A stretch of DNA of 44,415 nucleotides from positions 1-44,415 of the IMG/VR virus record IMGVR_UViG_3300021513_000006, one strand, 5' to 3'. Under the pieces are notes generated by a model. The model was not told the origin of the DNA and searched no databases. It worked only from the letters and a program-made list of their open reading frames with translations. A program made the translations under genes and the position numbers. Source of the DNA: a virus. Shown piece by piece: positions 7,856 through 15,992 of the stretch (positions within the stretch are counted from its first letter, which is position 1; the number at the start of each line of letters is the position of its first letter).

Positions 7856-8689
7856 GTGGCTATCAAATTAACAGCAGGCTATCCATCAAAGATAATTTTT
7901 AAATTTTATGATGAAAATGGTAATCTTTTAACTGATTTATCTAATACTTCTGCTACTCTTTACTCAAGTCTAACTGGAGAAGCTATAGAAGAAAATCTTT
8001 CATTAAATTATGATTCTGATAATCAATATTATTATCTAATTTATACTCCATCTTCAGATTTATCTGGAACTTATTACTTTATTGCAACTGGGGATGATAG
8101 TGAAGGAATAAGAAGAACTTCTACAGTATTTATTGATATTTTACCAGAAACTTCAAATCTCTTATTGGTTGATTTTGATAAAGTAACTAAATTTATTAAT
8201 GATATAAATATAGATTATAGTGTATTACCTTCACTCATTTTAGTAGCAACTGAATGGGTTCAGGATAAAATAGGAAAAATAGTTCTTCCTAAAACTTTTG
8301 AAGAAGAAGTCAAAGTTTTTAACAAAAAAGTTTATTTAAGCAAGTTTCCAATTTTGCAAGTGAATTCTATAACTGATAAGAATGGAAATGAAATTACAAA
8401 CTATTCTATTTACAATAGTGAATTAGGAATATTAAAAGTTGATATAAGAAGTGCAGCAGAAATCAGAGTTAAAACTGAAACTTTATTGATTGTCAACTAT
8501 ACTGCTGGATATAATCCTATTCCTGAAACCATTTATACTGCAATTGCTATGATTGTTGGTTATTTATATGATAGAGCCAAGTATATGAACTTTGATAGAA
8601 TTAGAATGCTTGGAATTGATGGAATTCTGTCAAAAGATGTATTGGATAGGGTAAAAGAAATATTAATGCCTTACATTAAAGTTGTCTAA
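7856..8689 (+). CDS. Head-tail connector (gp6-like) with N-terminal Ig-like domain
   Basis: The start is GTG, with no strong ribosome site and 12 bases after the previous stop. Residues about 1-95 form an Ig/BppU-like beta domain (KIIFKFYDENGNLLTDLSN to STVFIDIL). Residues about 105-277 match head-tail adaptor proteins of the HK97 gp6/SPP1 gp15 type. These include VTKFINDINIDYSVLPSLI, a helix ATEWVQDKIGK, and C-terminal helices IYTAIAMIVGYLYDRAKY and VLDRVKEILMPY. The connector ring sits under the portal. The fused Ig-like domain is an uncommon addition that may decorate the neck. Confidence 0.72.
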   Translation: MAIKLTAGYPSKIIFKFYDENGNLLTDLSNTSATLYSSLTGEAIEENLSLNYDSDNQYYYLIYTPSSDLSGTYYFIATGDDSEGIRRTSTVFIDILPETSNLLLVDFDKVTKFINDINIDYSVLPSLILVATEWVQDKIGKIVLPKTFEEEVKVFNKKVYLSKFPILQVNSITDKNGNEITNYSIYNSELGILKVDIRSAAEIRVKTETLLIVNYTAGYNPIPETIYTAIAMIVGYLYDRAKYMNFDRIRMLGIDGILSKDVLDRVKEILMPYIKVV

Positions 8690-8691
8690 AA

Positions 8692-9015
8692 ATGTTTCAA
8701 AAACTCTTAAAGCAAAACATTACCATAAAGAAGATTGAGCAATATACAAATGAATATGGAGAAGAAGAGAATATTGAAAGAGATATTGAAACAGTTGCTT
8801 TTATTAATGCGAGAAGGAGCAGAATTGTTTCAGAAAAATACGGAATAATTGAAACAATAGTTTATGAAGCAATGATTTTGCCAGATGTAGATATTTCTAA
8901 AGAAGATAAAGTTGTATGGAATAATGAGTATTATGAAATAAGAGAAATATTACCAGTTTATGATATTTATGGAAGAAAAATATTTACTCAACTTCGTCTT
9001 CTGAAAAAGGAATAG
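8692..9015 (+). CDS. Head-closure protein (SPP1 gp16-like)
   Basis: This 107-residue protein has the layout of the head-tail joining/stopper family. An N-terminal ITIKKIEQYTNEYGEE strand is followed by an extended VAFINARRSRIVSEKYG and a C-terminal DKVVWNNEYYEIREILPVYD then a strand FTQLRLLKK. That VxWNxxxYxIxxI pattern is typical of the family. It plugs the portal channel after packaging. It starts two bases after the connector gene and lies four bases before the next, so it belongs to a tight neck operon. There is no clear ribosome site, and coupling is likely. Confidence 0.72.
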   Translation: MFQKLLKQNITIKKIEQYTNEYGEEENIERDIETVAFINARRSRIVSEKYGIIETIVYEAMILPDVDISKEDKVVWNNEYYEIREILPVYDIYGRKIFTQLRLLKKE

Positions 9016-9019
9016 AAAA

Positions 9020-9583
9020 ATGCAAATGAAAATTAAAACTACAATTACTTATAGTGATATAGAAAAAGCTCTATTAACTTCTTTCAGAGAAGCATTAGAA
9101 AAAACTGCTGAATTTTTAGAACAATGTTTCAGAGAAAGATTACAAGTGAGATATTATTCTTTGAAAGAATTGAAAAAAATGGGACATCCCTATGCAAGAA
9201 GACATTATAGCTTTGAAGGAATTGGTTCTGCTAATTTAGAAAGATATGCTCTTTCTTTAAAATTTAGGAAAGGATTTAGAAATGTTCGTTTGGATATTAT
9301 CAATAGACAATCTGGAGAATTGGAAGATAGTTTAAAGAGTGAAGTTCATTTTTCTCCTACTGGAATGTCCAGAGCAAGAGTTTATATAGATACTACTAAA
9401 GTTCCTTATGCCCCTTTTGTATTTTGGGGAACTTCAAAGATGATCCCAAGACCAATTCATTTGCTTGTTAAAGCTGAAAGTGAAAAAGATGCTATTGCAA
9501 CCTTCAGAAGAGTTTTTGCTTACAAATTTTACTTAAGAGCAAGAAGATTAAGAAGGAAAATAGTTCAACAATCAAGAAGATAA
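9020..9583 (+). CDS. Neck/tail completion protein (HK97 gp10-like, probable)
   Basis: This 187-residue basic protein lies between head closure and tail terminator, where gp10-family or virion-morphogenesis proteins sit. An N-terminal helix (IEKALLTSFREALEKTAEFLEQCF) is followed by a long Arg/Lys segment, then SGELEDSLKSEVHFSPTGMSRARVYIDTTKVPYAPFVFWGT and RPIHLLVKAE. The YAPFVxxGT...RPI...L pattern is what gp10-like proteins show. The C-terminus is strongly basic (YLRARRLRRKIVQQSRR). The assignment relies on this pattern and on order. Confidence 0.65.
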   Translation: MQMKIKTTITYSDIEKALLTSFREALEKTAEFLEQCFRERLQVRYYSLKELKKMGHPYARRHYSFEGIGSANLERYALSLKFRKGFRNVRLDIINRQSGELEDSLKSEVHFSPTGMSRARVYIDTTKVPYAPFVFWGTSKMIPRPIHLLVKAESEKDAIATFRRVFAYKFYLRARRLRRKIVQQSRR

Positions 9584-9586
9584 AAA

Positions 9587-9982
9587 ATGCCAAATTTAGC
9601 AGATGTAACAGCAGCAATAATATCTGATCTGAATTCTATTCCTGATATTAGCTCTTCTTTTGTAGAGATTTTTAGTCCACCAAGAAGGGAATTTGAATAT
9701 CCTTCTCTGATGATTGATTTAGTGAGAATGGAAGGAACTGAATATTATGGTTTTTATGATATGTCTTTTCTTTTTACTATCTTTGTGAGAAACAAGAGAA
9801 GTGATGGCTTAAGACTATTAGACATTTTGATAAAGAATTTCAATAGATATGGGAGTAAAAGCGAACTTTATAATCTTTCTTATGTAGCAGAATACAATGG
9901 TGGATATAATGATTTTTTTGATTTGGATAGTGGAATAATAGGAATAACTACTTTGTGGAGAGTGAGAGTAATCTTTCTGTAA
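9587..9982 (+). CDS. Tail terminator protein
   Basis: This 131-residue protein caps the tail tube and joins it to the head. The pattern fits tail terminators (lambda gpU/SPP1 gp17 type). An N-terminal helix VTAAIISDLNSI leads to a PPRREFEYPSLMIDLVRMEG segment, a strand YDMSFLFTIFVRN, then a helix LRLLDILIKNFNRYG and a C-terminal strand LWRVRVIFL. It lies in the correct place, before the tail tube gene. Three bases separate it from the preceding gene. Confidence 0.68.
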   Translation: MPNLADVTAAIISDLNSIPDISSSFVEIFSPPRREFEYPSLMIDLVRMEGTEYYGFYDMSFLFTIFVRNKRSDGLRLLDILIKNFNRYGSKSELYNLSYVAEYNGGYNDFFDLDSGIIGITTLWRVRVIFL

Positions 9983-10010
9983 TGTTTGAGAATTAAGAAT
10001 AAGAAATAAA

Positions 10011-10028
10011 GATAAGAATTTCTAAAAT
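10011..10028 (+). promoter_or_regulatory. GATAAGAATTTC motif touching the Com-like start codon
   Basis: GATAAGAATTTCTAAAAT overlaps the first base of the Com-like ATG. It is identical over 18 bases to the copy before the portal gene. Here no Shine-Dalgarno sequence fits between motif and start. If the motif is a promoter, the transcript would be nearly leaderless for this gene. Confidence 0.5.
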
Positions 10029-10224
10029 GCAAAATAGACCAATTTCTTTGAAAGAAGTTAGATGTATGGATTGCAATAACTTATTAGCTTACATTTCTGA
10101 AGAAGAAAGTTGCATAAGAATAAAGTATAAAGATTTATTTGTTAAGTGCTTTGGTAAAGTTGAAATAATTTGCAGAAGATGTGGAAAACTAAATACTATA
10201 AGTTTGAATAAAATTAGATTTTAA
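10027..10224 (+). CDS. Com-like zinc-finger protein
   Basis: This 65-residue protein has two Cys pairs, Cys13/Cys16 in EVRCMDCNNLL and Cys49/Cys52 in VEIICRRCGKLN. They match the layout of the Mu Com family (IRCxxCNKLL ... IxCPRCK). In Mu, Com is a zinc-binding RNA-binding protein that opens a hairpin hiding the mom ribosome site. Com-like genes are frequent near tail genes of other phages, where their role is not settled. The gene sits between the tail terminator and tail tube genes. No Shine-Dalgarno sequence is visible. A hairpin that hides a ribosome site occurs about 0.9 kb downstream, at 11103-11133. Confidence 0.75.
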   Translation: MQNRPISLKEVRCMDCNNLLAYISEEESCIRIKYKDLFVKCFGKVEIICRRCGKLNTISLNKIRF

Positions 10225-10250
10225 AATATGAAGTAAGGAGGTAGAAGAAA

Positions 10251-11072
10251 ATGGCTAATGTTCCACAATATGATACCAAAAACTTTAGCTTTGGACCTGG
10301 AATTCTTTATATGTCTGCTTATGATACTACAAACGATAAACCTACTTATCCTGATACTGACATAGGAGCAGTAAGAGCAGGAGCAACTTTAAGAATTGCA
10401 AGAGAAATTCTGGATGTTGTTCAAGGTTCTCCAGATTTGATTGTTAAATCATTTGTAAGAAGTGAAACAGTAGAATTTACTGTTACTTCTATTGAATGGA
10501 AGTTAGATAATCTTTATAAAGCATTAGGTGGTGGAGAGTTATTAACTTCAGAGAATAAGTTAAGATTTGGTGGAGATATGGATTTGGATTTATATACTTT
10601 GAGATTTGTTCATACTACTCCAACTGGAGACACTTGGGTAATTAAAATTTGGAAAGCTAATCCAACTGGAGAATTAGAGATCAATTTTGCAAATGATGAT
10701 GTCCATCAATTTGCATTGAACTTTAGAGGATTGAAATCTTTCTATGGATTTACTGATGTAGATGCTCCTGAAAGTATTGGAACTGGAGATGGAACTCAAA
10801 CAACTTTTAGTGGAACATTGAGCAATGGTCCTATTGTCCCTAAAACAGTGGTTATTACTGCTGGAGATGTAACAGGAACAGATGATGGTGAAGGAAATAT
10901 AACAGGAGATGGAATTACTTCTGGAACAATTGATTATAGCACAAGAGAAGTTTCAGTGACTTTTGAAACAGCTCCTGCAAGTGGAGTTTCTATTGATGTA
11001 GATTATGATTACTATGTGCAATTATCTCAAACTGCTTCTATAGTTGAAATTGAAAAGATACCTGCTTCTTAA
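10251..11072 (+). CDS. Major tail (tube) protein with C-terminal Ig-like module
   Basis: This 273-residue protein has a strong AAGGAGGT start. Residues about 1-170 carry a tail-tube pattern. FSFGPGILYMSAYD is near the start, then TDIGAVRAGATLRIAREILDV and a long region ending VHQFALNFRGLKSFYGF, as in gpV-like tube proteins of Mu-like siphophages. Residues about 175-260 form an added beta module: GDGTQTTFSGTL, GTIDYSTREVSVTF and a YDYY ending. Such modules decorate the tail surface. The gene precedes the tail chaperones, which confirms the call. Confidence 0.8.
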   Translation: MANVPQYDTKNFSFGPGILYMSAYDTTNDKPTYPDTDIGAVRAGATLRIAREILDVVQGSPDLIVKSFVRSETVEFTVTSIEWKLDNLYKALGGGELLTSENKLRFGGDMDLDLYTLRFVHTTPTGDTWVIKIWKANPTGELEINFANDDVHQFALNFRGLKSFYGFTDVDAPESIGTGDGTQTTFSGTLSNGPIVPKTVVITAGDVTGTDDGEGNITGDGITSGTIDYSTREVSVTFETAPASGVSIDVDYDYYVQLSQTASIVEIEKIPAS

Positions 11073-11102
11073 TAATAAATAGTTAAATATATAAATAGAT
11101 AA

Positions 11103-11133
11103 GAAGTAAACTCCTATAGAGGAGGTAAACTTC
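11103..11133 (+). promoter_or_regulatory. Hairpin masking the ribosome site of the tail chaperone gene
   Basis: CTCCT (11111-11115) pairs with AGGAG (11120-11124) across a 4-base loop. GAAGT (11103-11107) pairs with ACTTC (11129-11133). The inner stem contains the only Shine-Dalgarno sequence for the chaperone ATG at 11135. Translational control is inferred. Confidence 0.55.
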
Positions 11134-11134
11134 A

Positions 11135-11575
11135 ATGCAAGAACAGGATAAAACTAAAGAAATTCAAAAAGAAATTTCTGCTTTTATTAAAGAACCAATC
11201 AAGATTAATCTTTCTAATGGTAAAACTTTAGAAATCAAACCTTCATCTTGGAAGAAAGAATTACAGCTTATCAAGCTTCTTGGTAAATTTGTTGAAGAAG
11301 GAATTGGAACTGGATTAATTCCTACTGAAAGTATGTCTTTTCTTGATACAGGAAAGTTAATTGGAAATATTTTGCAGAAAAGCCCAGATGTTATTACTGA
11401 AATGGTAATGATAATTACCGATAAAGATAGAAACTTTGTGGAAAATGAATTAGTTCTTGAAGATATAGTGGAGATAGTTAGCCCTTTTTTAGAAAGTATG
11501 TTGATAAGATTAAAGAAAGTAGTTTCAGAGAAGATAATGCCAGTCATTCAACAAGTAAAGAAAGAAATGAAATAG
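11135..11575 (+). CDS. Tail assembly chaperone, short form (gpG analogue)
   Basis: This 146-residue protein lies between tail tube and tape measure genes, the invariant place of tail assembly chaperones. It has the helical profile of the family: a short beta start (IKINLSNGKTLEIKPSSWKKELQLIKLLGKF), then helices and an acidic segment (LVLEDIVEIVSPFLESML). It binds the tape measure protein during tail assembly. At codons 118-119 the reading frame contains T TTT TTA, which permits a -1 shift into the overlapping frame and so a long gpGT-like form. Its ribosome site is in a hairpin. Confidence 0.8.
   Translation: MQEQDKTKEIQKEISAFIKEPIKINLSNGKTLEIKPSSWKKELQLIKLLGKFVEEGIGTGLIPTESMSFLDTGKLIGNILQKSPDVITEMVMIITDKDRNFVENELVLEDIVEIVSPFLESMLIRLKKVVSEKIMPVIQQVKKEMK
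11485..11491 (+). other. -1 ribosomal frameshift site T TTT TTA
   Basis: The heptamer is in the correct phase of the chaperone frame (codons CCT TTT TTA). The -1 frame opens immediately after a stop at 11479-11481 and stays open to 11847. GGAG at 11470-11473, 11 bases upstream, is placed where internal Shine-Dalgarno stimulators lie. No strong downstream stem was seen. Confidence 0.82.
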
Positions 11576-11847
11576 AAGTAAAAAGACCTATTGCAGAAGT
11601 AATTGATATTTTGGCAATGGAGTATGGTTGGACAGTAGATTATATTTTAGAACTTCCTTCAGAGGTAATAAATTATTTGTTAGAAGCAATACTTATAAGA
11701 AGGAAAAGAGAAGCAGAAGCAATAAGCGGAAAAGAATTTAAGAAAAAAGAAAAAGTTTATGAAGTTGGAAAAGATCCAACTGCTGAATTTATGTTATTAG
11801 GAATGAAAATTCTAAAACCTAAAAAGAAAGTAAAGAAAGGAAAGTAA
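11491..11847 (+). CDS. Tail assembly chaperone extension (T part of a gpGT-like fusion)
   Basis: This frame has no ribosome site or convincing start of its own. It is best read as the C-terminal 118 residues added to the first 119 of the short chaperone by the -1 shift, giving a 237-residue fusion. It begins RKYVDKIKES, contains a hydrophobic helical patch (EYGWTVDYILELPSEVINYLL) and ends in a very basic tail (KPKKKVKKGK). In lambda the T part recruits the tube protein. The tape measure gene starts three bases after its stop. Alternative: a separate small protein starting at TTG 11611 or ATG 11617, which lacks support. Confidence 0.8.
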   Translation, partial: RKYVDKIKESSFREDNASHSTSKERNEIEVKRPIAEVIDILAMEYGWTVDYILELPSEVINYLLEAILIRRKREAEAISGKEFKKKEKVYEVGKDPTAEFMLLGMKILKPKKKVKKGK

Positions 11848-11850
11848 AAA

Positions 11851-14800
11851 ATGCCTAATGGAGCTTTTGGATTAGGTAGTGGTGCTGGACAAATAGATAT
11901 TCAATTTGTTGTAAGAAATGTTCAAGAAGCAGTCCGTTCACTTCAATCAGTAGAAAGAGAATTAAGAGAATTAGGTAGAGTTACTGGGCTTACTGGAGAA
12001 AGCTTTCTTGGATTAGAAAAAGGGTTTAAAAGATTTAGGGTTGAAGCTGAAAACTTTGCAAAACTATTAAGAGCAGAATTTAGATGGATTTTAGGATTTG
12101 AAATCATTAGAGGTCTTGAAAATATAGTTAGAACAAGCATAGGAGCATTACTTGATTATGACCAAGCATTAGCTAAAGTAAGAGCTGCAACTTTAGCTTC
12201 AGAAGAAGAAATGAAAGTTCTTGGTGAAGCAATATTGGATGTTGCCAAATCAAGTGTTTTTTCTTTCTATAGTATAGGAGAAGCAGCAGCAGTTATTGCA
12301 AGAGCAGGATTGACTGCGAGAGAAACTGCTTATCTATTGAAGGCTGCAAGTGATTTAGCAATGGCAAGTGGAGAAGATTTAGCTAAAACTGCTTCTTTCT
12401 TAGTTTCTGTAATGAAAGGATATGGAATAGAAGCAAAGAAAATGTATGAAGTTGCTGACTTAATGGCAGTAGGGTTAAATAAGTCTAAATTAGCTTTGAA
12501 AGATATGATTATTGCTTGGCAATATGTAGCTCCAGTTGCAAGACAAACTGGAGAGAGAATAAGAGATTTAATTGCTTATATGATGGTTTTATCAGATAAA
12601 GGGTTAGAAGCAAGCAAAATTGGAACTTCTTTAAGACAAGTTTACACTTACTTACTTGCTCCAACTGGTAAAATGAGAAGAATGTTTGAAGCATTAGGTA
12701 TTACTTTTGATGATTTGAATTTAAAACAGAAAGCTTTAGTGGATGTTTTAGAAGATTTAAGAAAGAAAGGATTTGGAGCAATTGAAGCCTATCAGGCATT
12801 AGGGATTCGTGGAGCAACTGCATTTGCTTATCTATTACAAAGTATAGAAGATGTAAGGAGAGCTCAAAAAGAATTAACAGATGTTGGTGCATTACAAAAG
12901 ATGTCAAGAGCAATTAAAGAATCTGTAATTAATCAATTTGCAATATTGAGAAATGAAATTAAAGCAACTGTAGCTGAAGCAAGAGATGTATTAGCCCCTA
13001 CTTTAATTGCTGTTGCAAGAAGTTTGACCTATTCTTTTAGAGGATTAGTAGAAGTAATGCAAAGTTCTTTTGGAGCTCCAGCTTTAACTACAGCAGGAAT
13101 AATGTCTGCTGCTATTGCTTTAAAAGGTTTCAATAGGGATATACTGATAATAATTGGAACGATAGGAACAGCCGCAAGTGCTCTACAGTGGCTTGCAGAT
13201 CGTTTTGGATTCTTAAAAATAAATATTATATCATCTACAGATGCTGTCTATGCTTTTATGGCAGCTTTAAGTCTTCTTGCTAAACATCCTTTACTTAGAT
13301 GGATAGGGGTTGCTTTAACTGTTTTTGGCTGGGCAACAAATAAAGTAATGGAATATAAAAGAAGTATGGAAGAACTTTTTTCCAAAGAAGAAGAAAGGAG
13401 AATTATAAGATTTGGAGAAACTCTTTCAAGGATATTGGCAATTAAAACTACAAAAGATGTCAAATTTGCTGAAGATGCTTTAATAGATTTTAAGAATAAT
13501 GTAGGAAAAGTTTTTGATTTAACTCTTTATCCTCATTTAAAAGAATTTAAGAGATTAATTAACATATACTTAACAGCTCCTACTGAAAAATCTGCTGAAG
13601 ATTTATTGAAATTTATACAAGAAAATGGAAAAGGGATGCTTGAATCTTATAGGAGAATTCTGTTACAAATGAAGAAAGAAAGAGAAAAATATTTAGAGGA
13701 ATGGTGGAGAGAGTATGAAACTATGCCTATTAAACCTTCAGAAAAACTTAGAAGAAAAGCTGAAGCAGAATTACAAGCAATCAATAATATTTTAGATGCT
13801 TTAGACAAATACTTGCAATTGAGAAAAGAAGCTATGGAAGTTCCTGAAGAAGTAATTGGATATGAAACACAAAGAATTAAGACTGTAGGAGAATTATTAA
13901 AAGCATTAAGAGAAAGTGCTGCTGAAACTTTAGCTTTAAGCGAAAGAACTTTACCTGCTATTTCTCAAAATATCAGAAGAACAGAAGAAGATATATTTAC
14001 TACTATAGTTTCTTTCTTAGAAGCTCATTCTTCAGCTTATGAAAAAGTTGGTAAGGATATTGATGAAATCTTAAAGAGAATTAAAACTTTGAAAGATTTA
14101 TCAAAGATTTCTATTTTACCTCTTGAAGAGACTGAAAAATTAAGGTTAATAGAACAGTTAGAACCATTAATTGAACAGAGACAAAGATTATTAAGATTAT
14201 ATGAAGAAACTAAAAAAAGATTAGATGAATTGAAACTGAGTTATCAGGAGATGATAAGAGTTCCTATTACTAATGTTGAACAGTTAAGAAGAATTTGGCA
14301 AACAATTACTCAAATGGAAGAAATTTCTGGAGAAATTTTGATAGAAAATAGAACAAAATTTCAACAATTAGTAAGAGAATTTATTCAAGATAATAATCTT
14401 ACTTTAAGCCAAATTCAGAGATTAATTACATTTTTAGCAAGAATTGGGATGGATACTTCCAGATATTATGATGCAATAAGAGAAAGTTTTGTTAGATATA
14501 TAAGAGAAGGAATTACAACTATTGGAGATATTTTACTTTTGTTAGAAGATATGCAAAGAAGTAAACCATTAATAGACATTCTATTTCCAGATAAAGGAAG
14601 ATTATTTGATTTTATTATAACAAGGTTTAGAGAATTTTGGGCTGAAGGTAGAGTTGGAACAAGACAATTGCAAGATTTAATGGAAAGATTGAAAAGAGCT
14701 TTCCCAACTGAAGAAAGCGAAAAGTTCATAAATATATTGAAAGAAACTCCTGCAATTAATTTTGATGTCGCTATAAGAAACACTCAAATATTAGAAAGAG

Positions 14801-15981
14801 CATTGAAAGATACTTCTATTTCTGGAGAGTATCTTGCTAATAGTTTTGAAAAAGCAGTAGAAACTTCTAAAGGTTTCAGAGATATGAGTAATTTAATAAG
14901 ACTTGTTAACGAAAATCTTACAGAATTGAATGAAAGAGGTCTTTCCACTATTGATATATTCACAAAATTACTTGAGAGAATAAGAGAATTAAGAGAAGAA
15001 GGTAGAATTACTGCAAGAGAACATGTAAGATTGTTAGAACAAGCTTTACTAATGTTGCCAACTGAAGAAAGTTATGAATATTACTTAAGATTCTTGCAAG
15101 AAAGAGGAAGAGCATTAATCCAAGCAAGACAATATCTTCTGAGACAAGCCGTTTTTGGAATAAAAAAAGAAGAAAGAGAACAAGCTGCAAGAGATTTTGA
15201 AGAAATAAAAAGAACTTCAGATGAAATGATACAATCTCTTGTAAGAGCAGCAGAAGAAGGAAAGATTTATTGGAAAGATTTATTTGAAGTATTAAGAAGA
15301 TTAGGTCCTGAAGGAAATAGAATAATTGAGCAAATTACTCAACAAACTCCTAAAATTCAAATGTTGGCAATGGTATTAAGAGATGCTTTTGATGAAGCAA
15401 TAGAAGATACTATTTCTCATCTTGAATTAATGCATAATGCATTTGTCAATATGATAGACAGAATGAAGAATTATTTTGCTGATACATTTGTAGCAATAAT
15501 GAAAGGAGAAATTGAAGATTTGGATGATTTATGGAGAAGTTTTATAACTGATGTTGTTACTATGTGGCAAGAAGCTTTAGCTAAAATGTTAGTATATAAA
15601 ATAGCAACTTGGTTAGCTCCACAAGGATTTGGGGCTTTTGTTGGACAACTATTTGGAATTGCGGCAGCTAAAGGTGGAATATTACCAGGAAACTTTATTC
15701 CTTTAAAACAATTTGCTTATGGTGGAATTGTAGAAAAACCAACATTAGGATTAATAGGAGAAGGAAAACCAGAAGCAGTAGTTCCACTACCAAATGGAAA
15801 AGCAATTCCAGTTGAAATAATAGGACAAGAAAAGATGACTTCTCAACCAATACAAATAGTAAATGTTCTTGATCCAAAATTAGTAGGAGAATATTTAGCA
15901 ACTCCAGTGGGACAAAAAATGGTATTGAATGTAATATCAAATCAAGCAAGTAAAGTTAGAAAGATTTTGTTAAGTAGATAA
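11851..15981 (+). CDS. Tape measure protein
   Basis: This 1376-residue protein sets tail length. At about 0.15 nm per residue it predicts a tail near 200 nm. Residues about 90-350 carry the TP901-type tape-measure core: YDQALAKVRAATLASEEEM, ARAGLTARETAYLLKAASDLAMASGEDLAK, MIIAWQYVAPVARQTGE and IGTSLRQVYTYLLAPTGKM. Hydrophobic segments lie at about 410-490. Most of the middle is long Glu/Lys/Arg helices. The C-terminus has the common Gly-rich ending GGILPGNFIP, FAYGGIVEKPTLGLIGEGKPEAVVPLP. The gene is the longest in the window and follows the chaperones, as expected. Confidence 0.93.
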   Translation: MPNGAFGLGSGAGQIDIQFVVRNVQEAVRSLQSVERELRELGRVTGLTGESFLGLEKGFKRFRVEAENFAKLLRAEFRWILGFEIIRGLENIVRTSIGALLDYDQALAKVRAATLASEEEMKVLGEAILDVAKSSVFSFYSIGEAAAVIARAGLTARETAYLLKAASDLAMASGEDLAKTASFLVSVMKGYGIEAKKMYEVADLMAVGLNKSKLALKDMIIAWQYVAPVARQTGERIRDLIAYMMVLSDKGLEASKIGTSLRQVYTYLLAPTGKMRRMFEALGITFDDLNLKQKALVDVLEDLRKKGFGAIEAYQALGIRGATAFAYLLQSIEDVRRAQKELTDVGALQKMSRAIKESVINQFAILRNEIKATVAEARDVLAPTLIAVARSLTYSFRGLVEVMQSSFGAPALTTAGIMSAAIALKGFNRDILIIIGTIGTAASALQWLADRFGFLKINIISSTDAVYAFMAALSLLAKHPLLRWIGVALTVFGWATNKVMEYKRSMEELFSKEEERRIIRFGETLSRILAIKTTKDVKFAEDALIDFKNNVGKVFDLTLYPHLKEFKRLINIYLTAPTEKSAEDLLKFIQENGKGMLESYRRILLQMKKEREKYLEEWWREYETMPIKPSEKLRRKAEAELQAINNILDALDKYLQLRKEAMEVPEEVIGYETQRIKTVGELLKALRESAAETLALSERTLPAISQNIRRTEEDIFTTIVSFLEAHSSAYEKVGKDIDEILKRIKTLKDLSKISILPLEETEKLRLIEQLEPLIEQRQRLLRLYEETKKRLDELKLSYQEMIRVPITNVEQLRRIWQTITQMEEISGEILIENRTKFQQLVREFIQDNNLTLSQIQRLITFLARIGMDTSRYYDAIRESFVRYIREGITTIGDILLLLEDMQRSKPLIDILFPDKGRLFDFIITRFREFWAEGRVGTRQLQDLMERLKRAFPTEESEKFINILKETPAINFDVAIRNTQILERALKDTSISGEYLANSFEKAVETSKGFRDMSNLIRLVNENLTELNERGLSTIDIFTKLLERIRELREEGRITAREHVRLLEQALLMLPTEESYEYYLRFLQERGRALIQARQYLLRQAVFGIKKEEREQAARDFEEIKRTSDEMIQSLVRAAEEGKIYWKDLFEVLRRLGPEGNRIIEQITQQTPKIQMLAMVLRDAFDEAIEDTISHLELMHNAFVNMIDRMKNYFADTFVAIMKGEIEDLDDLWRSFITDVVTMWQEALAKMLVYKIATWLAPQGFGAFVGQLFGIAAAKGGILPGNFIPLKQFAYGGIVEKPTLGLIGEGKPEAVVPLPNGKAIPVEIIGQEKMTSQPIQIVNVLDPKLVGEYLATPVGQKMVLNVISNQASKVRKILLSR

Positions 15982-15992
15982 AGGAGTAAGAG

